A stretch of 64,000 bases of DNA from Vanessa cardui. Its lineage: Eukaryota; Arthropoda; Insecta; Lepidoptera; Nymphalidae. A program made the position numbers and the translations under genes. The DNA is taken from contig NC_061154.1 in the NCBI RefSeq assembly GCF_905220365.1, forward strand, positions 14,074,001 to 14,138,000, in the 5' to 3' direction. Numbering within the stretch: position 1 is the stretch's first letter; each line of letters opens with the position of its first letter. Shown piece after piece: positions 23,650-36,104 of this stretch. The notes under the pieces were generated by a model. It searched no databases. It was not told the DNA's origin and saw only the letters and a list, made by a program, of their open reading frames with translations.

Positions 23650-23800
23650 TTATTTATTTTTATTTTTATTTATAATTCTTTATTGCACACCACAAACAGA
23701 AACAAAAAAGAAAGTAACATAAAATTAATAAAATACAAAAAAAAAGGATTAAAAAAAAGAAAACAAAACAAATTCATGATTTGTAGTTCTAAAGCCTAGA
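23650..23800 (-). mobile_element. LINE 3' tail fragment
   Basis: The reverse strand reads TGTTACTTTCTTTTTTGTTT then GTGGTGTGCAATAAAGAATT, the same 3' end as at 56140-56296 (plus). Consistent with a CR1-like lepidopteran LINE 3' untranslated region. Confidence 0.6.
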
Positions 23801-24714
23801 TGAGTCGATGTTCGTCTTCAAGGAAATGAATATATAAAAAATAAAGTAGAAAAAGACAGCAAATAAAAAATAAAACAAACAAGATAATCTTCAAGAAAAA
23901 TAAAGACTTGAAAGATACTTTGATTACAAAGACAGATTTAGACGTTAAATACAAAAGCATTAAGAAATGGCTAATTGATTCTTGTATAAAATAAAGTAAT
24001 GTTAATTTAAATGTTGATTGAAAACTTATTAAACAAATTGGCTAACGTAACTTTTATATGCTTATTTATTTAGTTAAATTTTTATTTTCATCTAATTATT
24101 AATTTAATGATGACAGGTCAAACAGTGCCCAAGTCTATACAATCCAACAATTATATAGAACAAAAATGTTTATATTTCGCTACCGATAAATAATTTAGTG
24201 AAACGTATGCCTATTGTTTCACTGTAAGTGTCATATAAGTTGACTAAGGACGGCGTGTTACAATGGCCACAAGATTACTTTCAAATATCTCATGTTCATG
24301 TTTTTTTTCTTAAATAACTGTTTTCTTAATTCGTGGCCCGTGATCATCGTCATCTCCTATTTGGCTACGTAGTTACAGGCACAAAGGCAATATAAGGTTG
24401 GTGACGCATTGGTGGGGAAAGAAATAATGAATATATCTTAAACTTGGCCATTTCACTTTGTCTATTTAGTGCTTGGCTGATCGCATAAAACATCAGGAAC
24501 CCAGTGATTGTTTCGTGTTCCCTTCATATTGTGTTTATAAAAACCAATTGCAACTGCTTTTGCGAAGCATTTGAGGCTATTGAATTGATATTCTATAAAA
24601 AAGCGTACGAATGCAATTTTTAAACTGTGCTTACAAACATGAGAATTGTCTGTTGGTATTAAAATGTAATTATGGTGTTGAAATAGTAATTATATAAATA
24701 AATGAGTATTCTAT
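23801..24714. other. Non-coding stretch, no gene seen
   Basis: Very A-rich to 24000, then ordinary AT-rich DNA. No coding support. Confidence 0.5.
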
Positions 24715-24936
24715 CATGGATATGGTTACATGGAAATTAAGGGAGCAGCACCGTATATCGCATTCGTTTTAATTATTTTAGTTAAATCGAATAAATTTAA
24801 TACCGTTGAATTTACTAACATTATGGAAACTGATCCAAAACATCGATGGATTTCTATGAAAATATATATTATACAGTTATCGAACTATTTATTATTCATA
24901 ATAAGTTTTAATTATATAAGGTTTAAATTTCTGTAG
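24715..24936 (+). pseudogene. Short reading frame, paralogue of 25483-25662 (copy 1)
   Basis: Two overlapping starts exist: ATGGAT at 24716 and ATGGAA at 24730. From the second, 68 codons are open, with a hydrophobic stretch AFVLIILVKS and then METDPKHRW. DNA alignment by eye with 25483-25590 shows shared TGGAAA, GCAGCAC, CGCATTCGTTT and ATTATTTTAGT blocks, but this copy has two extra bases after GCAGCAC, so its start side is out of frame relative to copy 2. Family not recognised. It could be a decayed first exon of a membrane protein such as a chemoreceptor, but that is a guess. Confidence 0.45.
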
Positions 24937-24939
24937 TTA

Positions 24940-25069
24940 AAAATATTACAATATGTTATAAATATCTAATTATATGAATTTTACTTAAAATGTATTAAGA
25001 TGAGGTTTGTTATCATTTGTTTATATGCTGCATTATTATTATATAATTAGATATGGGATCGTATAATAT
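24940..25069. other. Spacer between paralogous fragment and structured repeat
   Basis: AT-rich. Nothing seen. Confidence 0.4.
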
Positions 25070-25215
25070 AGTCCGAGCTCCTGTTAATAACATGAAATTG
25101 TAACCAGTAGCTGGTACCCGCAAGATAGGCTTGCCTAGTGCGGGACCACTGGATGTTTTGCGACTATGTTAACTTTTCATGTCAATAAATTTATTTTTAT
25201 TATTTATTTTATTTT
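25070..25215 (+). repeat. Structured repeat with imperfect hairpin
   Basis: CCAGTAGCTGGTACCCGCA near 25106 can pair with TGCGGGACCACTGG near 25139. The hairpin is followed by AATAAATTTATTTTTATT. The wording GCAAGATAGGCTTGCCTAGT is familiar from lepidopteran dispersed repeats, probably a retroelement 3' end. The class is inferred. Confidence 0.5.
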
Positions 25216-25482
25216 ATTTCTATGTGTTACATAAACATAACTGTTACGCTATACTATCCCGACAGTACTTATTGTGAATTTATCCCTACGTTGTGTTCAA
25301 ATCATGAATTCTTTTTTTAAATAAGATCATGATTTGGGTGACTGAGGGATTTACATTTCAATATCGACGGTTGACATTAGTGCTGCTGATGACTATTAAA
25401 CTCAAACTAAAAGTTTGATTTTCACGAAGTTTTTACAAATAAAAACAAAGTGAAATTTTATCTGACAATAATAATTAAGTAA

Positions 25483-25662
25483 TGGATAAAATCGGATGGA
25501 AAACAAGAGCGCAGCACTACTTCGCATTCGTTTACATTATTTTAGTCAAATCGTGCAGGTTATTTAATAGTGCAGGTTTGGCCAAAATCTTGACAACTGA
25601 TCCGAAAAAAAAACAATGGAATGTGACAACTTCATATATCTGGAGCAAATTCGAATTTTAGG
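25483..25662 (+). pseudogene. Short reading frame, paralogue of 24715-24936 (copy 2)
   Basis: From ATG 25483 it encodes about 59 residues, MDKIGWKTRAQHYFAFVYII then LVKS, and ends at TAG after WSKFEF. The matching pair is YFAFVYIILVKS...LTTDPKKKQW here against YIAFVLIILVKS...METDPKHRW in copy 1. The pattern of short basic start, hydrophobic stretch and TDP motif resembles a first exon, and a plausible continuation (25745-25963) lies just downstream. No known family assigned with confidence. Confidence 0.45.
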
Positions 25663-25744
25663 TCTGTATTAGTTATAAGCCTTAATTATTTTATTCAAAC
25701 ATTACAAACAAGATATCAAAAAGTTCGAGACATAAAATTACCTT

Positions 25745-25963
25745 GTGATATTTTGTAACATCCTAAAATATAATAAATTATTTTTCCTTGAAATGTGTAT
25801 TGCATATTGGATATCTAAAAGAGAATTAGATGAAGTACTTGTACATTTTAAACAGAATAGCGACTATTTTGCTTCTAATGGTATCGACCATTATCAGCAA
25901 AATGTTTCTTTAAAAAACTACATGGATTATTATCTGGTTTTTAAAGTGTTGTTACTAGTATAA
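25745..25963 (+). pseudogene. Open frame downstream of copy 2, unknown protein
   Basis: 72 open codons include LEMCIAYWISKRELDEVLVH then FKQNSDYF and SLKNYMDYYLVFKVLLL. The composition (charged helix followed by a hydrophobic end) is more protein-like than most frames here. It may be the next part of the same broken gene as 25483-25662. An insect odorant or gustatory receptor fragment is one possibility; I cannot confirm it. Confidence 0.35.
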
Positions 25964-26054
25964 TCATTTCTTCCGAATGCAATAGATAACTGCTTAATTT
26001 TCAATGAAAAAAGTCCGAGATATTCTTTATCAATTTTATGATATAGGTAAGCAA

Positions 26055-26300
26055 AAGTGTAAGTGGTCACCACCGAAAAAGGCGCGCTTAAAAATATTGA
26101 AGAATCCTTATATCGTCATTGTGCCACCAACCTTGGGAACTAAGATTTTATGCCCATTTTGCCAGAAGTTCATTCACTCACCCACCCTTCATATCGGAAC
26201 ACAACGATACAAAGTTTTACTATTTGGCGTTTGAATACATAGTGATAGGTTTTATCCACCCAAAGTTGCATAAAGCCGCGTCACCAAATCATAACTTGAT
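26055..26300 (+). mobile_element. Lepidopteran dispersed repeat
   Basis: Contains GTGGTCACCACCG, then GCCACCAACCTTGGGAACTA, CACTCACCCACCCTTCA and GGAACACAACGATAC, in the order seen in a very common lepidopteran retroelement 3' region. Open frames over it (26004-26310) are by-products. Confidence 0.7.
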
Positions 26301-26639
26301 ACGTCATTAATGTGCAGTTATTTGAAATTTATCAATAGAATCTATTTTATATTGTTCAGACAAAATTTGCTTTTTGGAACTTCCAATTTTAAAATAAGAA
26401 TCTCTGGTGGGGATAATGTAAATATCCTACATTATTAATGTAGGTGTCCTACATTATTCCTGATTATAGGGATTAAAATATATTGATATCATATAACTTT
26501 CTTTATTACCCGCGCACCCGCGCGAAGCCATGAAGATCGAGTGACTCAAAGGGAAGTCGACTTGAAGCGAAGTTAATCTATATCTATGTAGGACTGTAGG
26601 CATATAAAACCGAAATACCACTCACATCTTGGAACTATA
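26301..26639. other. Non-coding stretch with short local repeats
   Basis: 26410-26460 has the word CCTACATTATT twice (with ATTATTAATGTAGG between them). A GC-rich word ACCCGCGCACCCGCGCGAAG sits at about 26509. No gene. Confidence 0.5.
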
Positions 26640-26787
26640 ACACCCACATACTTCAAATTTTGTAGGTAGGTTCCTTATAGGACGTAGACATCCGCTAAGA
26701 ACGAATTTTACGAAACCATCTAAAGGGGTCAAATGGTAAATTTGTATTTTATAAACTTGACGCGGGTAAAACCGCAGATTCAGCTAG
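26640..26787 (+). mobile_element. Helitron-like 3' end fragment
   Basis: TTTGTAGGTAGGTTCCTTAT, then GACGCGGGTAAAACCGC (a short stem) and a terminal CTAG at 26784-26787, resemble the 3' end of a non-autonomous Helitron. The flanking base is A rather than T, so the boundary is uncertain. Confidence 0.45.
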
Positions 26788-26789
26788 AT

Positions 26790-28615
26790 ACGTACACAGA
26801 TATGCAGTCAAGTAACATTGATGTAATTATGATTATTATCCTCATTAAGCATTCGCTGTGTGTATTTCATTACTTGTTTATTCGGTTTAGATCCTCTAAA
26901 TATTTGTGAATTAGAATATGAAATGCTATTTCGGTGGAAATTATTTAGTTCTATCACCCTTTTTATTGAACCTATAATATTAACTTGATGTATTGTTTAT
27001 ATTTTTACGTAATAATAATCACCCTGTTATTACATTTTTTACCATTTCGTCACATACTTTTTTTTTTCGTCAATATACAATTACATTTTTTTTTTCATTT
27101 ATCAAATTAAATGTTCACGTACCTACTAGTTACCATCCGTGACTTTATCCACGTATTGCAGATGGTTCGTACATTTTTTCGGAATAAAAAGTGGCCTACG
27201 TGATGTTTCAGACTATAATCTGTCTCGTTGTCAAATTTAATTTCGATCCGCTCAACCGTTCTGACGTGATTGAATAACAAACATCCATCCATCGAAACTT
27301 TCCCATTTATAATATTAGTGAGATTAAACACGAATCTCTTTGCCTATAAATGTTGTTAAAGGCTTTTTAATTTTCTGCTGTCTTCTTCTTACCAATAACA
27401 AATCGATCATGTTAGAAAGAGATAAATTTTATAATATTAAAGTATTGATAATAACCAATTTCAAGAAACAGCAAATAGTTTAAAAAAGTTTATCTTCGCG
27501 ACCGAAATCTGTTAGGTTCGAAATCGATGTATTGTTGTGTAAATGGAAGTTTGTAAAAGGAATCGGACAATTTATGAGTGTAAAATTGGGGTGAAATCGT
27601 GTGCTAAAGGTTTATAAATTTCGCGGTACAGCCTCGGTTTCGGCTGGCATAATATATAATTTATAGGACCGGTCGAGTTTGATTTGAATAACCTTTATAT
27701 GAAGACCTACAAATGTAATAATGTGGATGCGTATCCGATATGAAAACGATCACGTAACATCAAAATAAAATATTCGGTTTATGTATGGCATCGGTGATTC
27801 GGTTATGAGATCGAAACCTGCAGATAGCTTTACTATATTATAACTTTGTAGTACCAGTTAAATTCCTGTAAAGGCTCTGGACCCCGTTTACATTTTGAAA
27901 CGTCCCTAAGTATTTATTTTTTATTTTAAATTAGAAAAATTATAAAGTCCTCTTGATTTTACTAGTTTTCTATAGTCGATTCTACTTCACCCAAAACTTA
28001 TGTGTTTCATGATATACTTTTTGCTAAAGCAGTCAGAAGCAATACTAGCAAATTTGACCCTTTTGTTGGTCTGAATTACAACAATATTGTAAACAAATTT
28101 ACATTTAACAGAATTTGAAGCCTTTTTAGAGCAAATACAAAACGTAGTTATTGTGAATAATTATAACGTAGCTCTCAACTTACATTGATTTATTGCGATA
28201 TAATTATTATAAGCTGGTGGTTCTGTATTTATGTCGATAGTGACTTATCACTCAATTCAGATTTAAGACTTCATTTTAAACGGTACTTGTAATTGACTTT
28301 TTTTGAATACTCATTTTATTCAAATTTCATTACACCTAACCCCAGTTTTAGTTGAACTACATCCTTTACTTGGATCTTCTGCTTATTTGCCTAAGATCTT
28401 TAAGTAGGTCTGTACCAGAGACAGACCTTTCTCCTTTCTTATCGCGGAGGGCTCATATATTAGCGGACGGAGCTCACGGTCGATGGCGGGTGTGGGGCCA
28501 TTCGATTTCCCCCCCTCTTCAATAGAATCTACCAAAATTGTTTGTTAAGAGTTGGTTGGAGCAATGTTCAGCTGTTCACTTGACTGGATGTTATATTTCC
28601 TCTGAAGGCTTAACT
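26790..28615. other. Non-coding stretch, no gene seen
   Basis: AT-rich. 28430-28530 is GC-richer (GGACGGAGCTCACGGTCGAT) without an open frame. Nothing else was recognised. Confidence 0.5.
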
Positions 28616-28705
28616 ATTTGGAGCTGGGATGACCCAGTGGTAAAACGCGTGCATCTTAACCAATGATTTCGAGTTCAAGCCCAGGCAAGCATCTATCTAT
28701 GTATG

Positions 28706-28771
<66 letters not shown>

Positions 28772-28888
28772 CAATATGCATTCCACCAACCCGCATTGGA
28801 ACAGCGTGATAGAATATATTCCAAAATCTCTCCTTAATGGGAGAGGAAGCCTTAGCCCAGCAGTGGGAACTTTACTTACTTAACTATT
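28609..28888 (+). mobile_element. tRNA-derived SINE with internal (AT)n expansion and target duplication
   Basis: Element 28619-28878 has the tRNA-like head GAGCTGGGATGACCCAGTGG and the tail CCCAGCAGTGGGAAC. It is flanked by the exact 10-bp duplication CTTAACTATT (28609-28618 and 28879-28888). The middle of the usual body is replaced by a dinucleotide run. Confidence 0.9.
28710..28768. repeat. (AT)n microsatellite inside the SINE
   Basis: About 29 uninterrupted AT units, preceded by GTAT-type units (28699-28710). It sits where other family members have the CATGTG...CATCGTGAGG body, so the microsatellite grew within, or replaced, SINE sequence. Confidence 0.95.
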
Positions 28889-28889
28889 A

Positions 28890-30585
28890 TATTAAATAAT
28901 TTTGTTTACAAAGTAGAGCAGGGCTAAAGTCAAAATAAATAATAATGATAATAATAGTTTTATTCATTATGTACTAGACTATTTCCAAATAAAGGGAAAA
29001 TCGTAACAGCGGCGTATCAGAAAGTCAAAACAACGCGAGCACGAGGATGGATGTATCAATTTTCTACGAAATAATGACGCACAGTATTTGGAATAACCGA
29101 CAAACGATGGATACTGGAAACATTGCTCAGTTATTCCTATTGCAAGCCAGGTCGAATTATTAGAATTAATTTCAGTTGTTATCATTATGTAATCAGAATT
29201 TGTTAACAAAACACAAAAAATACTCGAATTAGAAACGACAATATTTCTTATGAACACGTAAAATGATTTCTACAATAAATTGTCTCTAAAGATATCAAGC
29301 CCTAAAAATAATCCATACGATATAAGGTTAAATTTTATTTGACATTCAATGATGCATCTCTAAATATTCGCTACCATATTAAAAAAATGTTTGATTTAAC
29401 TTTCAACTTTCAATTCCAACGAATTGATTTCCATCAACGATGAAACACTGACGCGAATTAAAACTTCGTCAAATAATGTGAAGAAAATTTATTAAGTAAC
29501 TTTTAAGATGGATTTTTCTAAAGATATGCTGATTAATTATTTACAATGTTGAAGAATGCTCTTCAATATGGTTAGTTACTAGAGGATTAATGAAACTCCC
29601 TGCACTAAAACTGAAATTCATTAGTCGCAACATTCACAGATATTGCAAACGAGGTAGAGGCTGCCTTTCATGGGGATCACGGTAGCGTACGCGTACTGTG
29701 ATACGACAATTGTTAACCGAAACAACGTTACGATGTACGATTTTGATGAATTCGTTTAATTAAATCGAACTGGTTGAAATTTTGAGATGACGCGTTTTCT
29801 TTTTGACTCAATATTTGTATTACTAAAACTTGATGAATAACAAATACCGAAAAATATATGTATGTAATGATTTAAATGTCTAAAATACACTTATATTTCA
29901 ATCACTAATAAAACAAGCGAAATTATTCTTAATATATTTATGTGTCGGAGCATCAAAAAAGTTTAATTGCGATTTATTTATTCTTTTATCGTAAATTCTA
30001 GCGAGCCAGTATGACGTAGAATACATGTCAGCGAAGAAAAGGATTTCGAAAAATATCGAAAGAAAGATATTACGAATGTGTACGACGAGACTTATATTTT
30101 GATATCGTCATGTCTGATGATGAGCTGATGCCTACTTCCTCGTTATATACATCACTTAAGTAATTAATAGCTTATTGCTAATGGTCAACTTAGTACAATC
30201 ACAAAACAACCGTAGGTAAAACAAATCTTAGTTTTTTTGTATTAAAACCTTTTCCAAACACCATTTATTACAGTAGTTGGCGAGGAGATATTTTTTTTCT
30301 ATAATATCTAACTCATAAAACACCTCGACCAATATACATAAAATGTATACCTGAATATGCATTGCGTCTCATTGGGATATTATACAGAATTATTGTACAA
30401 GTAAAGTTCATTGGTTTAAAATCAGATCAGCCATTATTTAAATATTTTGATTATATTATAAGTCTATATAAATTATGGTTTTTTATGAACTAAATCACAT
30501 ATTGTGTGCAAGTTGTTCCTTTTTTAATGTTTTTCGACACTTGGACTACAATAATGTTATATCTCTTTATATGTATGTATATCAG
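28890..30585. other. Non-coding stretch, no gene seen
   Basis: No coding support. A CpG-rich word GTAGCGTACGCGTACTGTG lies near 29683, partly self-complementary. Confidence 0.5.
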
Positions 30586-30587
30586 CT

Positions 30588-30706
30588 ACATATACAAATA
30601 TGAACTAAAACTAGTTGACCGCGTGAAATGGTGGCAAGAATGCTAGCAGCGTTTCCCCGTTGAATCGCAATTCCGATCCTCTGGGCAAAAAACGAACCAG
30701 CCTTTT
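30588..30706 (-). mobile_element. Interspersed repeat family X, copy 3
   Basis: Reverse copy of the core at 3150 with the same AATGCTGCTAGCATT-type and CTGGGCAAAAAACGAACCAG words. The outer AACTAAAACTA and ATATACAAATATG words match the copy-1 tail. Confidence 0.75.
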
Positions 30707-30709
30707 GAT

Positions 30710-32102
30710 ATGTATATACTGAGACCGTTGATATGTTTATATTGATCCGATAATGAGACAGAATTCTTACTTTGTATCTTGAAAGCCCCAAAATCCAAAG
30801 TCACAGTAAGGAATATGACCTTGTTTCATAATCATTGAAATGCAAGCAGTTTATCTAATATACAACTTTATTAAATAAATCGCACTAGCTACAATATAAC
30901 AATTGAATTGAAAGATTCACGATACCGCCCTTTAGTCTGATATATGTGTTCCCTGATTAATGACTAGCAGCAATCTCGAAATCAAAATTCATTTGCGATG
31001 TTTGTAAAGGGGAAAGAGCTTGTATTTTGACCAGTGATGCGATATTGCAACAACCTTAATCCCGGATTGGAAGCGAATTGCTATTTTCATAAGAGATTAA
31101 TATCGCAACGTCGATTTTAGGACAATTAGCCTAGTTGGACTGTGACGGTATAAACATAACTCATCTATAAACGCATCTTTTAACAATTAGAAAATACCAT
31201 TGAAATTATTTGTTAAGGAAAACAGTTTATTATAAAAGAAAGCGAATTTCCATATATCTTTATAGCCCTTTCAGATACCCAGCTGGGCTTTAATAATTTA
31301 AAATTGTCCCACTGCTGGGGACTCACTCACTCTCGGTGTCCCACTCCTTTTCCATTAGTTTGAATCTGATGCCACTCAGATGTATCTCTTTTACGACCTC
31401 GAGATATTAAAAAAAGCCTCGTGAAAAAATGTTGCCCGAACATATATAAAGCCTCTTCAATGTTGTTCAGGTACACACACAACAGAAATGATAATGTCAT
31501 ATTCATTTTATTGTAATAACGTCCCAAGTGCAATTCCAGTAACTCGCATGTTACCACGTTTCTCAATCATGTAAAGTTCAGTTCCAGAAAATGCATGGTT
31601 GATATAATTCGGTTCGATATCGAAAACGGATGCCCACTATAAATAAACATTAATATATTATTCCTGTAAAATTTGAATTCTATGATTGCTAGTTTGTTGC
31701 TCGGGGCATCGAAATATTGTAACGTGTTAATAAAACGTGTGTTTGTTGTGCTTAAGCTAGGAATGTCATATTCCTCCTATCGAGTTGGTCGACAATCACA
31801 AAACAAATCCAATCGTCTCTCAAATAACAAATATTCACCTTCGTGCTACTAATATGTTACTTAAAAGTCTAAAGGATTTTTATATTAACATGATATCTCA
31901 TCTGTATAATCTTATTCTGTTGAAGATATTTGGCTAATTCGTTCCAGGTATTAATTTATAATATTGGTAATCAATATCGGTGAGTCTCAGCTACAATGTT
32001 TAGATAACTGACGAATTGTGGTGTCCGCTTGCTCATGTTTCATATCGATAACGATTTAAGTTGAGACCAATACGATCGTTCATTAAATCCCTACGCAGTA
32101 AC
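30710..32102. other. Non-coding stretch, no gene seen
   Basis: A CCCACTGCTGGGG word at 31309 may be a SINE-tail scrap. The minus-strand frame at 31327-31566 shows no recognised domain. Confidence 0.45.
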
Positions 32103-32142
32103 GTTGGGCTTTGATTAATAGTCTAGTTAATCAAAGCCCAAC
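32103..32142. repeat. Perfect 16-bp inverted repeat
   Basis: GTTGGGCTTTGATTAA and its exact complement flank TAGTCTAG. Function unknown. Confidence 0.95.
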
Positions 32143-32730
32143 TCACTATGTTTTAGCTCATGTCTGCTTCAGACGCTGATCGTTAAAATTATCCTGGACA
32201 AAAACAAATCCACGAGACAGCCATCCATAGCTTTGCATATTCGCGGGATTTAGTTGTGAAAATAAAAAAAAAACCGCTCTAAGTAATTAGTTGATAATTC
32301 TCGCTGCCATTCAATTAGTCATGACTCTCGAAAATCGAAAAAAAATTCAGTCATTTTGTTCACAGATTTTGAGCTAAAAAGTCACTCCAATCAACATTAA
32401 TTATTTGTATTGATTATGTAAGAAGTAATTTATTTATATATCCATATTCATATGGTCTGCCATTGGAATATCTGAAGCTTGAATGTGAGGTTCTTCGTTC
32501 TTACTTTTATTCATGCTTACATCCTTTCAATAGACATTTTATATGTGACAGCCTTTTCAATATTTTTGGAGCGCAGTAAATGAACTACTAAGCGGTAACG
32601 TTATCACGTTAACGATATCCATATAAAAGTGGCAAACGCGGAGGTCCTTCATGGCTTTCATTGATTAATAATGTCTATCACAAGTCATAAATAATATAGA
32701 AATTTTGGTCACCAGCTCCAATGAGAGAAA
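32143..32730. other. Non-coding stretch, no gene seen
   Basis: Nothing recognised. Confidence 0.5.
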
Positions 32731-32797
32731 AGCGAGATGGCTCAGTGGTTAGAACCTTAGCCCAGCTGTGGGAAATTTACAGCCCGTTGTTTTTGTA
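32731..32797 (+). mobile_element. SINE with internal deletion
   Basis: The tRNA-like head (AGCGAGATGGCTCAGTGG, TTAGAA) is joined at about 32755 directly to the tail CTTAGCCCAGCTGTGGGAAA and TTTACAGCCCGTTGTTTTTG. All of the roughly 200-bp body is missing. Confidence 0.85.
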
Positions 32798-32799
32798 AT

Positions 32800-35505
32800 C
32801 ATTTTATTTATACGTAAAAAATAATAATAAATACCCAAGCATAACACAGATAGTGCCAAAAATTATAATTAGTTTAGATGGCAAGCTGCCATAAAAATTA
32901 AAAATATAATTGAATTCTAAGAAACATTTTGAGAGTGAAATTGGAGATCTATTTGTAATTGAAATCGAACTTCAGTTTCCCTTTTGCCTTGAGTAAAAAC
33001 TACCTATGTTCTCTACAAACCGGAACACTGGAGTATTACTCTAAGTTTCTACCTAAAAAGAGCACTAAGTCTTCAAAATATTTCATGAAAATATTACTTC
33101 TGTTGAAAATTACTTTACATATGTATGTGTTTTATTAAATCCATTTCAAAGGACAAAGTAAAGAATAAATTGTAGCATAATTTTATCGGTGATATTCGTA
33201 CAAATCGTTTACAAAGTTTGTGATACGTATCAACATGTAATACCCATTCGTGTAGAAACAAAGAATTATTTTACATTTATTCAAAGCACGATATTTATCT
33301 ATTTGAATCAATACGAAAGGGACAAATAGAATGTTTGCTTTGTGTGAAAGTCTCATTTGCATTCGATATCCAGTTGATCGTTCTCTATTAACCACGGCAT
33401 TAATATTACTTAAGCTCGCATGAGAAAAAGGTTACTACGTGTAATCCAGATTATATTCTTTGTGTTGACATCAATTCAGCTAATTAACCCATTACAGTAA
33501 TAACATCGTTTGACAACGTGCAGACTAAGTATTTAAGCATATTAAGGCTTACAATTTTCTTTGTAATGAAGTACTCTATTACCCTAATAAGAAAAAATAA
33601 CGCTTCCTGATTTTTTTTAAATTATTAAGCATATAGCTTTTGACGTATCGTAATGTTTTTCTTCATATAACATATTAGGACCCTGACTTATATCGATCCA
33701 ACTATTCCTCACATCGAACAAACTTCTTGCATAATTATACTATAGATATATCAGATCACTTATATATAATTAAAAAGCAAATCATAACACTAATAACATA
33801 CTCTGTAACATTTTGTTTCAAATACAATTTTTAAATTCGGGTATGTGTACAGAATTTGGATCTAATTTCTTTTGGTAGCCGTATAGACAGCTATCCTGTT
33901 CTCAATATCGAACTTGGCTCTTATTATCATATCTACGATTCTGATCGGATCATAACGGTTTTGTAAGGTTTGACCGCGAAAATAGTCATGCGAAATTAAT
34001 TATTTTTTTGTTATAGACAAAGAAGCTGAGTGTTAATCTATGGCTTGTAAAATATTTCAAGTTCAAATTCAATATTCTCTTTTTTTTTTACTCTTTACAC
34101 AAAGCTACCCCTTTGTACGGCAATTTTCTAGGTTATCTGGAAATTATTTGATTTATAATGTGCCAGTCAGTAAATGAAACATTCTGATTTTTGAACATTA
34201 TGTACTTGAATACCCATATTTATTATATTTAGAAAATTTGGGATTATAATTATAACAGTTTCCATTCAATTAACCAATGTTTGTTGGTTTATGTTAAACA
34301 TATTAGTAGGAGTAATATTTTGAGTGAAAGGCTCAAAATTGGCCGTTTTATTTGCCACACGAGTGCTGGTTCATCAGCGTTTTCCTATGCTGGAACTTCG
34401 CTGGACACTCTGACGTGTGTTCTGATGATATAGAAGACACCAAATTAGATTAAAATTTATGTATTTGAGATTAATTTATCTTCTATCTGGAAACAATCGC
34501 TAAAATACACCACATCGAATTGAATTTCCCCGAATCATCTATCTGCGGCAGAAGCCTTACCGTGATATGCGCTCAGAAAATGACGGCACATCAACGGTAC
34601 TACGTTCTGAAATGAATTGTTAATTTCGTATAACTTTGAAATTATTATCAAAGTACAAAAAATAGCAAAAATAAAATATCATTAATTGTCTTTATATTAA
34701 AGGCGAGAATAAACTTCTTACTAAAACAAATACATTGTTGTCTTGAAGAATACCATTATATAACTCACTTATACTCGATTATACTACACTTTAATCTTAT
34801 AATATGTAGCAATAATTAATTCTAAGGTGAAATTTTAAATTCAACTGTTACCACGTTATCAATAAACAATAAAAAAAACTTCAGTGCAATGTAAAATAAT
34901 GAAAACGTCGTGCTGTAATTAATATACTTTCGCGAGTTAGAACAATGAATTTGCTTATACTTCTGTATGTAGGTATATACCATATATTTAGGCTTAAGGG
35001 GCGAAAGAAAATTCGAAACGCTAGTCGACTTTTTCTATGTATACATCACGTTGTAATTTTGTCATTGAGCATATGATGCCGAAGCTGACATATTTATTTT
35101 TTGGTTAATATCGATTATTCGCGGCTTGGCAGATCGATAACGATGTCAATAATTGCTAATAAATGCTAATAATCAGTAGTTCGATTAGTACCTCGATCTA
35201 GTCATAAGATAATTTCAAATGTGTAGTGTTTATGTATTGCGAATCAAAAATACAGACAGATAAGTTTTAATTATATTATATAAACTCTCTGTCCTTTCTA
35301 TCTGCCCAGTCGTGATGACTTAGGATCCAGTCGAGAGTTAGATTGTTTTATATTATACATTTTTTTCAATTTCGTGAAAGAATAACTAAATAGACGAAAC
35401 ATATAAGATTATCGATAGAATTGATATATATCATAATTATTCATATCGATCGCTTTATGTGTATCGAACTAATTGTAACACTAATGTATTGTAAATTAGT
35501 TTCGG
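32800..35505. other. Non-coding stretch, no gene seen
   Basis: About 2.7 kb with no supported gene or mobile element. Confidence 0.5.
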
Positions 35506-35538
35506 TTTGTTATCAAATCATATTGATTTGATAACAAA
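35506..35538. repeat. Perfect 15-bp inverted repeat
   Basis: TTTGTTATCAAATCA and TGATTTGATAACAAA are separated by TAT. Function unknown. Confidence 0.95.
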
Positions 35539-35539
35539 T

Positions 35540-36100
35540 GATGTACCTATGATTTCTTACATTGAAATCCAAGACCCAGATGAAGAGTGAAAGAGATATC
35601 TAGATGTGAAAATAAAGAAAATATTATCGGTATTAGTTTGTATATTGCATACTTGAAAGCCGTACTGTTTTTATTTTCATGTCAAGAATGTCCAATTTCC
35701 TTTGATCTTGCATGAATACCGGTGCGAAATGCACCGCTCGCACCCTTCTTGCGTCGAATATTGTAAAAAGGGTAGGGTACACGAAAAATCAATAACAGAG
35801 TGGAATCGTGTGCACAATTGAAGTTGTATAGACATGCAAGATAATTAAAAGTTTTAAGACAAAAAATTAAATCGATTTCGTATTCAATTATGTTCATAAA
35901 CAAAGCTTTTATCATGTTTTTATAAGATAGAGCTCATTGTCTATTTTCACAGAATGTTTATGGAAAGTAGGTGAGCACTAACACAAGATTTTTTGAAAAT
36001 GATATCCTAAGGGGAATTAATTAAATCCCGCAATTCTGATGTTAGAATTATGGAAACAGGTATTTAGGTTTATCTTAATCAATTGTAGACATGACGTGTC
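35540..36100. other. Non-coding stretch, no gene seen
   Basis: 35715-35755 has a GC-richer, partly self-complementary word (GGTGCGAAATGCACC). No gene. Confidence 0.5.
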
Positions 36101-36104
36101 AGGG

